This document shows, piece by piece, positions 34,481 through 45,731 of a stretch of DNA of 64,000 nucleotides (the stretch's first letter is position 1; each line of letters begins with the position of its first letter). The DNA lies in assembly GCA_017979445.1 (NCBI GenBank), contig CM030717.1:19269288-19333287 (forward strand), in the 5' to 3' direction. Position numbers and translations under genes: made by a program. This DNA is from Akebia trifoliata (lineage: Eukaryota > Streptophyta > Magnoliopsida > Ranunculales > Lardizabalaceae). Under the pieces are notes generated by a model that made no database searches, was not told where the DNA came from, and was given only the letters and a program-made list of their open reading frames with translations.

Positions 34481-35122
34481 ATAATTTAATTTCAATTAGG
34501 ATTTCACTTTACATTAGTTAATATTTTAATTATTAATTTCAGAATTTTTAATTATTAAAATTGTAAATTTTCCGTTTTGCACTCGGAGAGGATTTTTTAC
34601 GTTTTAAGTCATTTTTAATGTTCCAGGATGTTTTAGAATCGATTTTTCATTAGGAATTCAATGGGAATATTGGTTTGTGTCATTTATGAAATTTTTTGTG
34701 CGAAATGATCATGAACTATATGAGGGGTATTTTTGTAATTTTATCAAATTTTATGAAAATTGACGAAATAGTTTATTTGGTTTCGATTTGTTGTTTTATG
34801 TGTGTGAAAAGATTTTCCTAAGCGTAATGTATGCTCTAGGGATGTTTTGATGTTAATGGTATTTTGGTAATTTGATCATTTTTAGTAATTTTTATCGTAA
34901 AGCTTCTTTTTGTCTAAAAAATGATGATTTCTATATTTTTGGGGAACATTTTTCTATCGTAGCGTGGTTTCTACATTTTGTTTGTTTGAGATACCTCATC
35001 CGAATTTCTGAAATATATCTGACAGCAAACAAAGCATTGGAATAACCATCCATCATTGGGAACCGTCGCAATCGGGTTGACGAGTTGATTAATCAAGCGA
35101 GTGCAAAAATTGGGTGTCTACA

Positions 35123-35135
35123 GATGCCCCTCCTG
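35123..35135 (-). other. Polypurine tract before F2 LTR
   Basis: The minus strand reads CAGGAGGGGCATC immediately before TGTAGACACC. This resembles the plus-strand primer of this LTR class and would make the LTR a 3' LTR of something to its right (possibly F3). Confidence 0.55.
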
Positions 35136-37189
35136 AGATCAACTCTAGGATGTTAAGCCTATCAAGAGTAACATCTTTTTGATACCAATTGAAAATTCTG
35201 GGCTTCGTACCGTGTCTAGTCCTAGAGTGGGGTGAATGGGATAAATTAAAATTTCTTTCGATTATCCAATTAACTTAGATTGATAATTTGACTATTTGTT
35301 CTAAGTCATTCACTTAACCTCGATTTTGCAATCATATCTCTAATTTGCATTTAATGAAAATACACTTGAAATAAACACATTCATTTAACCATTCTTTTAA
35401 AGGCACATTCATATATGATTTACATATTCGGCATTCTTGGCATCTTATGAATTTCAAAGCATTCAAGTGTAAGTTGCAGAATCATAAAACATGCACGAGA
35501 CATAAGACTTATAATGGTTCAACAATGTGCCTACATCCATTCTCACAGTAAATTTTCAATTTTCAATACAATAGTTGTTCACGTAGAATATTAGCATTTA
35601 TAGCATGTCATATATAGCATAATATTCGTTTATATCATGCATTCATCTATGTGTAACTTAATATAGGCATTTCCGCAAATACGAGAAAAACATTTTATAG
35701 TGGTTCAACATCTTGCTTACATCCACTCCCAAGGTTCCTAATAAGAACTTGGTATTTACTATCTAAGAGGTTTATGGTTCACCTCGAAACTTTTACATAT
35801 AATTTTTATACCTAAGCTAAATTTTAAAACCTTAAGATAGAGAGAACTCATTCTTTCAAAATTGTGAATTTTGTTCATCGAAAATTCACGAACCTCTTCT
35901 CTTGTCAAGAGTCTTAGACTCTAACAAGAGTTTGATTTTTTATGGGCTGAACCAAGTAACATCTTACATAGGTCTGGAAATGAAAAATCAAAATAACAAG
36001 GACTCACTCAAATCTTAATGTTTGCCAATGGCAATCTTGAGTTCTTCGAGTTGTTGAGCTCACAAGTATACTTGATGGTTGGATCTTCCAATCAAGCTTT
36101 CGAGTTCGGCTCATTGTGACCACTCTTTCCATCTTCTCCTTTTGCTCCTCGCTTTATTAATGTACCAATGTGTATGCATGATGAGGTTTGATGGTTGGAA
36201 TGGGGTCAAATGAGAGGTCTAAGAAGGTTGAAAGGGTTTACCTAAGTTAAATTCTCATGAGAGTATAAAAAACTCTCAAAGTATGGAGAAAGTAAAGACA
36301 ATATTATCTAGGGTTTGATCTAAAATAATAAGGGCATAAGTTGAAAAGAGTTTCAACTAAGGTTTGGACCTTCCAATGTGTAGAGAATGCTCTCTAGATG
36401 GGAGAGGGGAGAGCACAAGTTCTCTAGAAATCAAACCAAGGCTCTAATAGACTCAAGAATGAGTTTTAAAACCTTAGAGGTCATTTTCGAGTCATAACGG
36501 TAAAATATGACCATTTAGTGCTTGCTATCGATGGTTCTAGGAGCCACCTAAAATTCCAATCTTAAAATGACACCTTTGGAAAATTACAAAATGCCATCAA
36601 GGGGTATTTTGACCATAACTTTCAAGTAGAACCTTCGATTGACACGTCATTCATGAATTTAATAGATCTTATTATGTAGAACATCCCTAAATTGGCACAA
36701 AGAGACAGGTCTTGGAATAAATAGGTAAAATTATCAAAATACCTTTTTTACCATGTTTAGTCAAAATGAACTTTAAAGAAATCTGGTGATGAAATGGTTG
36801 GAGGTGTAGTAAATCTTACTTATGTAAGGCCCCCAAACAATCACCAAGGAAAGAGGATAGTCTTAGGATGGTAAAATTTCTAATGTCCACTGAATGACCA
36901 AATTTGATTTTCGAAAGGTTTAATGAGGGAACAGGTTGAGGAAAGAGTTTTCCTAATCAATATGGGTCATTCTATCAATCATCTAAGTATTGGCTAATAA
37001 TCTAGGTGGTCTCATTACCTTTTAGCCATGTGCACACATGTCAAAGCTTTTTGTCGAGGTGCGTGCAATTGACCAACTTTATCGGTGTCTTCATATGTCT
37101 TCAATAGAAAATCGATATGATACTCAACATTAGTCTCGATATTGAAAAAATTTAGAACTAACATTTTCTCCCCTTGCCAAGGCTACGGG
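35136..37189. other. Unassigned 2 kb between F2 LTR and F3 gag
   Basis: There is no long ORF and no pol motif. The phrase GTGGTTCAAC with TACATCCACTC occurs at about 35690 and, diverged, at 35515-35540. The words GTGTCTAGTCCTAGAGTGGGG and TTTTTGATACCAATTG near 35190-35240 remind me of common dispersed plant repeats. If F3 ends at the F2 LTR, this would be where F3 pol or the 3' UTR should be. Confidence 0.45.
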
Positions 37190-38400
37190 ATTGTTGATTT
37201 TAAGTTCTAGGGATTCAAAGACTCTTCTTCTTGAAGTCATGTGTCTAACTTCATCATAAGAAAATGAAAGGATGATGGTGACCTTTTTGGCATCGATGAG
37301 GTTTTTGATAGCATAGGAAAGGATGATGCATCGGTCAATGTGATGTCTAAGGTTCTAATTGAACTCACAAAATTAGTTTGGATTGTGCGAAGTTGGTAGG
37401 GAATTTGGTAGAGGTCGGAGTTGAAGGGGGGTCAGGAGTACTTTCTTCAGCAATTTTTCAAAGGCCACCATAAGAGTTATCCCTAGCTTATCAATTGATA
37501 AGGGGCTCGAGGTTGACTTGAACCAGCTTGACTACTAGGTTGGGTAATAGATTGGACGGGGGTAGCAGGCGTATTAGCTATATAAACGTGGTTGGTACAA
37601 GGCTTAGAATTGCTGGAGGGTTTCTTGAACTTGTTGTCAAAAATTTTGATAAGAATTTTAGAGGCAAAAACATTCTCAAGTTGGCTATCGACTTGTAGAA
37701 AATACTCAAATATGGGGAGATATTGGGCAACGGGTGTTGGGCATACCACTAAGTCAGATTTTTTGGAATAATGGTCATATGTTCCTTTTCTGAAGGCTTA
37801 TCTCACATTTATGCAAACTTAGTTCTCTAACGACTGATAAAGTTAGTGAATGTTTCACCATTATTTTATTTGGTTGCTTCTGAATCCCTCTGGGAAGTTT
37901 CAATTATAATGTTGTTCTTGATAAGGTGTGTTGAAAGAGCAATGTCATTTATTTATCACTGAGTCCTAGAATGTGCATGTTGGTGACAGACACCTTGAGG
38001 TGGGTTTTCGCACAAACCAACTCCGTTGAATTTTTCCATATCTGAAATTATGAATTTGTTTAGCAAGCATACCTTAGGGATGAAGTTCAAAGGCTCGATA
38101 CCTACAGTGATTTCATGAATCCCTTTTATGTTTTTAAGATCATCTCCAACTAAGACATTCTGTTGGTCAGCATAAAAATTTCAATGATAGGTTCTTCTTC
38201 TCGGTCAAGCTCGAAAACTTAGTATGGATGCTTGGTTGAACTTCTGTTTGCTTTCTTTCCCTTTAATTTATCAGAAGGGGTTTCCATTAATTCTAAGGCG
38301 CATTCTAACACCTCAACCTTTTTTTTATGCTATTAAAGTTCATGGAAAAAATTGCCATGATCTTGTGGATCTCTGCGAGTTCAAATTTTGAGGCCATTCC
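37190..38400 (-). pseudogene. gag: F3 gag with C-terminal zinc-knuckle region
   Basis: Minus-strand gag remnant. The start MASKFELAEIHKIM at about 38395 matches F1 gag. The core has several frameshifts. The C-terminal part (37749-37483) is open: LPIFEYFLQVDSQLENVFAS, then a Ser/Pro/Thr-rich linker ending PRAPYQLIS. Past a stop, a worn zinc-knuckle-like end with CEFN, HHIDRC and IKNLID is seen at 37380-37260. This part is missing from F1, so F3 completes the view of the family's gag. No protease or RT follows. Confidence 0.75.
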
Positions 38401-38699
38401 TGATAGTTGACTTGGTGCTGACGTTCGCTCCACCTAACTTACGACCCCAACTAGATAGTAAATGCTTAAGCTTAATTGTAATGATAACCCTGAAACCCAA
38501 TCAAAGGCAAATTTAATCACTTTAAATACTAAGGGTCCTTCTTGATAGCATTTAATAAGTCACGAGGTTATTGATTTTAGTGTACCAATCCATTCACGTA
38601 ATAATTAATTCATCAGTAAAAGGATAAATGATTTTATTAAATAATTATTGAAAACAAAGATAAATGAAGTTTTTATTGAATAACAATTTCAAATAGATC
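38401..38699 (-). other. F3 spacer between ORF1 and gag
   Basis: About 300 bp of AT-rich spacer, equivalent to 27703-28002 in F1. No ORF. Confidence 0.5.
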
Positions 38700-39717
38700 T
38701 AATTCAAAGTATTTTTTTACATGAACATTTGGCTTTGCTTTGCTGGTCATCAAGATTGCTAGAACAATCAGGCTCGTTCATCTTGGCTCTAATGACTGTT
38801 TCTTAAATTATTTTGGACCTTTAAAATACCCCAATATGCACTTGTTCCAAGACTTCTCAGTGAGGTGCACTATCATTTTAGTCAAGGGTTCATAAAGGAA
38901 GAAGGTTTTGTGTCTGGCAAAGAAACTCTATAGGCACTCTATGTTGCTCTAGCATTAGGTTAAGTTAATAGAAAGATATCTCCTCTAGTCTGATTAGATG
39001 GACATAATAGGATCCTTTGGTGCCTAGAATAGGATGTTTAGTCATCCACCAAGGGTGCCTCAAAAAATTATGACAGATGACATGCAATCCAACCACTTGT
39101 TCTAAGTCTTAATTGAGTTGTACGAACTATCAGGTTTCTTGTGAAGAAATTTTCTAGTCCGTACTCAAAGATTGAGAGAAGGTCCATTATTTTAAGATAG
39201 ACACATATCCATATATAAAGCGGGTACGGGCTTCCTTTGAAGCCTTCTTCCTCACCATTTTTCATGGCATCTATACTTAAGAAGGTTTTAGCTAGAATGA
39301 TGGGCACAGGATTGGCTTTTCTTGAGAGTTGGGAAGCTATGTGTATGAAAAACTCTAGGACGGTTCTACCATCACTTCTGGAGGTCAATATGTATTAGAC
39401 TATGATTCCTAAACACAACCAATAATCCCTATTGACTCGCCAGGCGTTTGGTTTTATATTTATATGATGACTACGCGAGTAGTAAGAGCCTAATAACGAT
39501 ACCAAAACCAATCTTCTATTATGGACTAGGGCCTTGGTTTGTTGTATTGAGATGTCTAACCCTGTTGTGAGGTCACCAGAATAACTTGTCTTCAATGAAG
39601 ACCTAACCAACAGTCCTAAAGCAGATATCTCCATGATTTCATAGTATTCCTCATGAGTAGGACACAAGTCCATGTGTCTAATACCAAAAATATGGTGTGT
39701 TGGGTTCCAATACTTAG
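38700..39717 (-). pseudogene. F3 ORF1, N-terminus replaced by LTR end
   Basis: Minus-strand homologue of F1 ORF1. The motifs YWNPTHHIFGIRHMDLCPTHEEYY (39705-39635), LVRSSLKTSYSGDL and AKTFLSIDAMKNGEEEGFKG are clear. A TAA at 39392-39394 stands where F1 has CAA (Gln). After 39068 the frame continues with stops and ends in a basic stretch near 38720. The LTR of A3 entered at 39717/39718, so the original N-terminus is lost. The ORF that extends to 39760 takes its first codons from the LTR. ORF1 and gag are in the same order as in F1. Confidence 0.72.
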
Positions 39718-40894
39718 TGATGTCGTTGTTGTCATTATATACTCTCTTTAGCTTGTGCACAAGTGAGGGATCGAACTAAAAAAAAATGGGGATGTTACCA
39801 AGTTAACAAGAAATGAAGTTAATCAAAGCTATAATTTAAACTTGTTTTTGTATTTTTGTGAAACAAAATGAAAAATAAAATGTTGTTGGAAATTAAAGCA
39901 ATAGAAGAGGAAATTATACTAAAGAAATAAAAGATAAAACACTATTAGTGATTAGAATAACCTATGATTAACACATAAGTCTATATTGAGTTTATCCTTG
40001 TTTGCACTCAACCACAAGGGTTGGTATAAGCTCCTTGAGTTGGAAGATGTTGTACGAAGCTTTTGAGAAAGCACTAGAGTTAGGACTCCTTTACTCATTA
40101 ATGTGTGAAGTTCCTACCACCAAATATCTAGTTTAAGAATGGTTTATCTTGGTCTCATCTAAGCATAGAACATCTAAGTTAAGCATATAAGGCATAGAGA
40201 TTCAACTAAAACTTTGATCCATTAGAGTTGGATAAAACCTTGAAGTGAATCCTATAAACATTATAAAGAATATGGAAGGATAAAGAAATATATAAAAAAG
40301 AAGAGAGTTTAGCCTAGCCTATGGTCATGGCAAGGATACAAGAGATAAAAAAGAGAAACAACACTTGTATTCATGATAATTGAGATACAGTATCTCTATG
40401 AGAAATTACAGAAGTTGCTGAATTGAAAAACTAACTAGAAAATAAAAATTATACAGGGCATTGGGGAAGAAAAAGAGAAGGGACAAGAGCCCAATGACTC
40501 TTTCTAAATTGGGAAAATGATATATTTGTAGACTTGAGATGTTCTCGAATGATCCTAATATAGTCACCACCACTCTTGCGTATAAGCTCACATGTGAAGC
40601 AAATAGGAGAAATTCTAAGGTGATCTAATCGATGTGGACTGCGCCGCAATGCTCTAGAAAGATTTGGATCTAATCTTTTTACTAGATATTTATTCTAACT
40701 TACAGTGTACTTTTGGTTAAGTGATGTAGAGTTTATCTAGATGAGTTGATTATCCTAATTAACATGATATAACATGAAATGTGATAAATGGAAACTTAGC
40801 ATAATTATTTATCTAAAATAATGAAATAAGGACAAAAATCAAGATAAATGTTTGAAAAAAATGTGAATAATTCAGTATTTTGAGACACTAATCA
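39718..40894 (-). repeat. A3 3' LTR
   Basis: On the minus strand it starts TGATTAGTGTCTC and ends AACGACATCA, 1177 bp. It matches A1 and A2 LTRs but is more diverged; the TATA box is not kept. A polypurine tract precedes it. The flank after its end is F3 ORF1 (CTAAG on the minus strand). Confidence 0.82.
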
Positions 40895-40909
40895 CACCTC
40901 CAAACTTAC
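40895..40909 (-). other. A3 polypurine tract
   Basis: AAGTTTGGAGGTG on the minus strand next to the LTR start. Confidence 0.75.
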
Positions 40910-41561
40910 CTTTTTCTAGTCCCTTAGAAAATAAATTTGCCACTTTCGCAGGCATCTTAACTGCATTTAACGAATGTAGCAAGGCCTTAAATCGCTAGGC
41001 TACCCCTAATGGACGAGTTTGACTCGTGAAGGTTTGCTGAGAATGTATCCAATAAATTCGAAATAACTTTTGAAAAAATAATAGTCAAAATAAAAACTTA
41101 TATCTAAAAACACAAGTTTTTTAAAGATTTTGTCAGTCATTTGGAAGTAATACTTGGCATGGAGTCTTAACTCTTATTTCTCTATGAAAAAACTTAGGCT
41201 TAGGTTGACCTCTAAGATATAGTGATTCTAACTTAGAAATTTTAGATATTCGTTTTCCTAGATTGAGTTTCAACCTTCTAATTAATTTGGGATACTTAGA
41301 TCAACTTAGTGTTTAATTCTAAACTTAGCATCTTGTCTGGGGTAGTAAGAAGTATGAATGTTCCCGTTAATACCTCTAAATGCCTTTATCTGTGATATTC
41401 CCGTGTACTCATAATTTTACTCTTGATGACTTTCACCCTACTGAAACTCTAAACATTTACACTTCGAGGGGTATTTTTATTTCTTTATTTATTTTTTCTC
41501 CTTCTCTACTTTTTAAAGAAAAGTATACCCAATCTAGTTCAATGGTTGTTGTTCAAGACAT
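40910..41561 (-). other. A3 non-coding region before its 3' LTR
   Basis: The minus strand matches A1 5970-6643, for example the words ACTACCCCAGACAGGATGC and ACAACAACCATTGAA. Element B begins at 41562, which shows that B landed in A3. The ORF at 41380-41628 on the plus strand runs across this border and is not a gene. Confidence 0.78.
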
Positions 41562-43753
41562 TGTGGACACCCCAATTTACATGAACCCATTAGGAAAATC
41601 TAAATTTTCTCGTATTGATTTCAGTTAAGAACTTGAGCGTCTCAACGGGCCCGCATTGCCACTTAGCATCATTTTCATACATACATGTGTATATGCATCA
41701 TGTCATATAGTTTGTATGCTCAACCTTGTCCCTAATCCAATCTAATTCCATACTACTTTCCTAATCCAATCTAAATCCATACATAACCTACCTTCCTAAT
41801 CATGGACCAACCCATTATCCATAACCTAAGTTCATAAGCCAAGTCCTACTAAACCTGTTTTCAAATCTAGCCTTAATACCCAAAGTCCATAACCTATTAT
41901 CCATAAACCAAGTCCATTTCCAAATTCATTATCCATAAACTAAGTCCACAATCATAATACCCGTAGTCCATAGCCCAAGTCCATCACCTAAGCCCAATAA
42001 CAAGTTCATTCTAAGCTCATTCTCTCATACCCCCTCAAAATATGACACATATTGATCTCCCGTAAGCCTTCAATACCCAATGCTTAATCTAATTGGATAA
42101 TCAACTCCCCCTTGTGAAAGTTCCAGAATACCCTTCCCAAAAAGGATGGTCAAACCAAAAAGGTTCTGTGATCTTTTGTAATAATCCATAAAGTTGAGAG
42201 AATTTTCAATCATACCCTCAAAAGGTGGGAATCTTCAAGTACATACATGGAGCTCTCCCATTAGTCCATTTCAAAAATATACATTTACCCTTGCTTTATG
42301 AGTTATTTACAAATGATCTTAGGTTTACTTTTCGCCTACTTCTTCACCTTTACAAATGCCACTCCCCTACTCACCCTCCCAAAAATACTTTTGTTCTCCA
42401 ATTAGTCTATTTAAAAAATATACATCCACCCTTGCTTTATAAGTTATTTACAAATGAACTAAGGTCTACTTTTCACCTACCACCTTCACCTTTACACATG
42501 TCATTCCCTTACACACAGTTCCAAAAGTACTTTTGTTCTTCCATTAATCCATTACAAAAGTATACATCCACTATTACTTTATAAGTTATTTACAAATGAA
42601 CTAAGGTCTACTTTTCACCTACCACTCCACCTTTACGTATGTCACTACCCTACTCACCCTCCTAAAAATACATTTTGTTCTCTCACCTTTATTTACACAA
42701 AAATCAAGGGTCAAAGAATGTTTTTTGGATTTTTTTCACAAATGTCATCTTTACCCTCACACAAATGAAAAATCCAAAAGAAATAACCTAAACCTCATGT
42801 CTATTCTCTTTATTTTTACGATTAGACAATTTTATCCTCAAAAGTTCTCCAAAAACTCTAGAAATACCCTCACTTTCTATGAACAATTCATACTCTTAAG
42901 CCCTAATTTCTCTTCCTTAAACTCTACTCAAATTTCTACTCACTTCAATATTCTCTCAACTCAAGCTCCTACTCAAGAACCTTCACCCACCTCTCTACCT
43001 TCAACCAACAAACTCCTTTTTCTCTAACCATCAACCCCAGCACTCAACTCTCAAAACCACTTCAAGACTCAAGCCCATTCAAGAAACCTCAAAGGACAAG
43101 GTGGGTATAGTTTAAGATTATTTTTAAGTTACACATTCTTCTTCTAATCCTCTATTTTATTTTTATTTTTCGAAATCCTTAGGATATAATGCATACCCTT
43201 CCCCATCTTCGGTAGGTTAAACTAAGGTTTGATCGAAAGGATGGGGTTGAAGTCTTTAGCCATGCATACATGCATCAAGGTTGTGGCTTGAAGGGAACTC
43301 CATCATTGACTCTCTCTAAAAACTCAAACCAACATTCATATTCATAAAAAATATTGTGGTTACATGGGTTATCCTTTTTCATAAGATGCCCCTAATGTCA
43401 TATTAAAATCAAAACCCCTTCTCTAAGGGAACATTTCACCCTATGCACATACCATTCTACCATACATTCTCATGTATTTTTTTAAGTTCTTTTTACAAGA
43501 AAAGAATGGCCAAGCAAGGTAACCACCTTTGGTAGAAAGGATGGGGTGCCTAATACTTTCTTCATCCTCTAAGCAGACCCCCTTACCTAAATTTTAGGTA
43601 GACCACGCCTTTTCCATGTGTGAAAGTCACTCTAATGGTAAAACTCAATTTCAAAAATATTTTGGGTGTCCATTCACATTTATTCAAAAAAAGAATGGTG
43701 GCAACTCCTACAATCTAGCATTGAGGTTCAAATTTGAACTTCTCATGTCTACA
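41562..43753 (+). repeat. B 5' LTR
   Basis: 2192 bp, from TGTGGACACCCC to CATGTCTACA, followed by the primer site. It contains three copies of a 140-bp unit (42258-42680). The TATA position has decayed to TAGAAATA near 42858. Small ORFs in it (42225-42584, 42725-43027) come from the repeat and are not genes. Confidence 0.9.
42258..42680 (+). repeat. 140-bp tandem unit in B 5' LTR, three copies
   Basis: Each unit has TTAGTCCATTTCAAAAATAT, GCTTTATGAGTTATTTAC, CTACTTTTCACCTACC and ACTCACCCTCCCAAAA. The 3' LTR of B (52744-53020) and LTR B2 (63200-63570, minus) have two copies each. Confidence 0.85.
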
Positions 43754-43756
43754 ATT

Positions 43757-43775
43757 TGGTGACTCCACTGGTGAA
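43757..43775 (+). other. B primer-binding site
   Basis: TGGTGACTCCACTGGTGAA lies three bases after the LTR end, close to the Tat/Ogre type. Confidence 0.82.
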
Positions 43776-44758
43776 TACTAGTGGGTCCAAACCAAGTTTA
43801 CTTGGTCATTTTATTTTCTTTAAAAAATATTTGACTTTTTTCTTGTTCTTATTTTTGTTTCTAACATGTTTGTTTATTGATTGACTCCATAGTCTTTATT
43901 GTTTTCTTTTCTTTGTGGGAGTGCATGTAATATTTCTTTACTTATTTTGATTCAAAGTTGTAAGGGTTGATATACACTTGTAAATGCACTTGTGCACATT
44001 CGCTTCATAGCTCATTGCATTAACCACCTCCTCCTATTTTAAAATCTAACCCCAGATGCCGATACTCTCAAGCCTTCTAGATCGTTCATTTTGGAGACGA
44101 GGAGGAGAACATCCACCTCAATCACCAACTTAAGAAGTGTACATTCCAATGTGCATGGAGGTTTGAAGATTGAGTAACTTCAAACTACCTATAGCCACAT
44201 GCATCAATACGATTAGAGACTAATGACACAAATATTTCAAGATATATCAACTCTTAGGTATCTTGTAATTTTTTTAAGCCCTTGAAAACCAAGTTGTAAT
44301 ATCCAAGGAGGCAAAGTTATATAAATTTAGGTTTTTTTTCCTTTTTATTTCCGTACATGTTTTGGTAAATGAGGAAATCCCTCTTTTCTTTATGTTTTGC
44401 ATCATCTTAAAAAAAAATAATAATAATTTTTTTGGTCAAAAATATTCGTTTTGGTCTGCATTTAAAGTGCGTACTTTACAAAACACTATGGTCCATGCAT
44501 TAAAACCGGACCCTAAAAAAAAAAAAAATTCATTTCGTCCCTTACATCATTCCTAACAACTTTTCTCTTTGAATTTATTTTTCTTTTGAGTTTTAAGACT
44601 TAAAAATTAGTAAAAGTACCAATTTTATTGTTAAACTTAGGGCATGCCACTCGCCACCTTTTATTAGATCAAAATGGAGCTCACCTACTCTCTATCGATC
44701 AAAATTGATCCCAACCCAACGTGACATACTACTAATCTTCGCCACAATCAAACCCATT
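43776..44758 (+). other. B leader before the arrays
   Basis: About 1 kb of AT-rich non-coding sequence. The ORF at 44362-44556 has low complexity and no similarity. Nothing else is seen. Confidence 0.5.
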
Positions 44759-45330
44759 ATCATCCACGACCCATACCCACTTCCAAATGGGTCTACGACC
44801 CATATTCACTTTCAAATGGGTCTACAACCCATATCCACTTTCAAACGGGTCCACGATTCATACCCACTTCCAAATGGGTCCACGACCCATATTCACTTCA
44901 AATGGATCCACGATCCATATCCACACCAAATCGGGTCCACGACCCATATTCATTTTGAATTAGGTCCACAACCCATATCTAATCCGAATCAGGTCCATGA
45001 CTTGTATCCAATCCAAATTGAATCCATGACCCAAATCCAACATAAATTGGATCTACGGCCCATATCCATTTTAAATTGGGTTTACGACCTATATCCAATC
45101 CAAATCGGGTCCACAACCCATATCTATTTCGAATTAGGCCCAAGACCCATATCCAATCCAAACTGGGTCCACAACCCGTATCTAATCCGAATTGGGTCTA
45201 CGACCCATATCCATTTCAAACTGGGTCAACGACTCGTATCCAATCTAAATCGGGTCAATGATCTAATCTAATCTAACCTAAACCAGTTCCATTATTCAAT
45301 CCTAATCGGGTTCACGATCCACATTTCACC
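44759..45330 (+). repeat. 29-bp minisatellite in B leader, about 19 units
   Basis: The unit reads GGGTCTACGACCCATAT plus TCACTTTCAAAT. As 29 is not a multiple of three, one frame passes through all three phases and repeats every 29 codons. A 188-codon ORF (44705-45271) and shorter ORFs in other frames and on the other strand stay open for this reason. The palindromic core GGGTC-ACGACCC could fold. Confidence 0.88.
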
Positions 45331-45731
45331 CAAATCGAGCCCATTCTCTAATTTCAACTCGAACCATGATCCATATATGATCCATCAAGATCAACAGTTG
45401 CCTGATCAATCCAATCATTTCCCAACAAATTAGATTTTAAAAAAAAAAGAAAAAAATTAAAAAAATAAAATTTTAGGCACTCAAAGTCAGTGCCTAAGAA
45501 CGATCTTTTCCTATTGATACAAGGAAAATAAACTACGTTTATTCAAGGAAATAAGGTGACTTAATAATGCCCTTACTAAAGTATTGTGTGCCACTTCTTC
45601 CTTGGGGATTTGATAGGCCCATCTTGTTTTTAGAAAATTAAATTGGGGGCTATCAAAATGATTTTTCCAACTCAATCTGTTTACAATAATCTGTCTTTGC
45701 AAATTATTCTTCCAACTCCTTATTGATATCC
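45331..45731 (+). other. Spacer between the two B arrays
   Basis: 400 bp of sequence without an array or gene. The minus-strand ORF at 45511-45747 has no similarity. A purine-rich tract lies at 45437-45460. Confidence 0.45.

Larger units (their letters stand above)
28888..35122 (-). mobile_element. Tat/Ogre-like element F2, minus strand
   Basis: Reading right to left there are an LTR with a primer site behind it (35122-33563), a leader of about 3.2 kb, an unassigned stretch (30300-29600), a short pol-linker remnant and the 3' region, which is cut at 28888 by the join with F1. No gag, RT or integrase could be found. F2 is a decayed partner of F1 in opposite orientation, so the two 5' LTR promoters point toward each other. 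Confidence 0.75.
33563..35122 (-). repeat. F2 LTR
   Basis: 1560 bp on the minus strand, starting TGTAGACACCCAATTTTTGC and ending GCTTTCA, then the primer site. It carries the TATA box at 34153-34160 and the minisatellite at 34252-34480. Unusually, a purine-rich tract also sits directly before its start (35123-35135), so it has the marks of both a 5' and a 3' LTR. Confidence 0.88.

Noticed and set aside
41380..41628. 82-codon ORF at the A3/B border
   Set aside because: It crosses the insertion border of B and is antisense to the A3 3' region.
42225..43027. ORFs of 119 and 100 codons in the B 5' LTR
   Set aside because: They follow the 140-bp LTR unit, show repeat-derived words (KNIHPPLLY), and recur with other breaks in the 3' LTR and B2.
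44705..45271. 188-codon ORF as a real proline-rich protein gene
   Set aside because: It is the 29-bp minisatellite read in frame; no start context, no unique part. Kept only as a finding.
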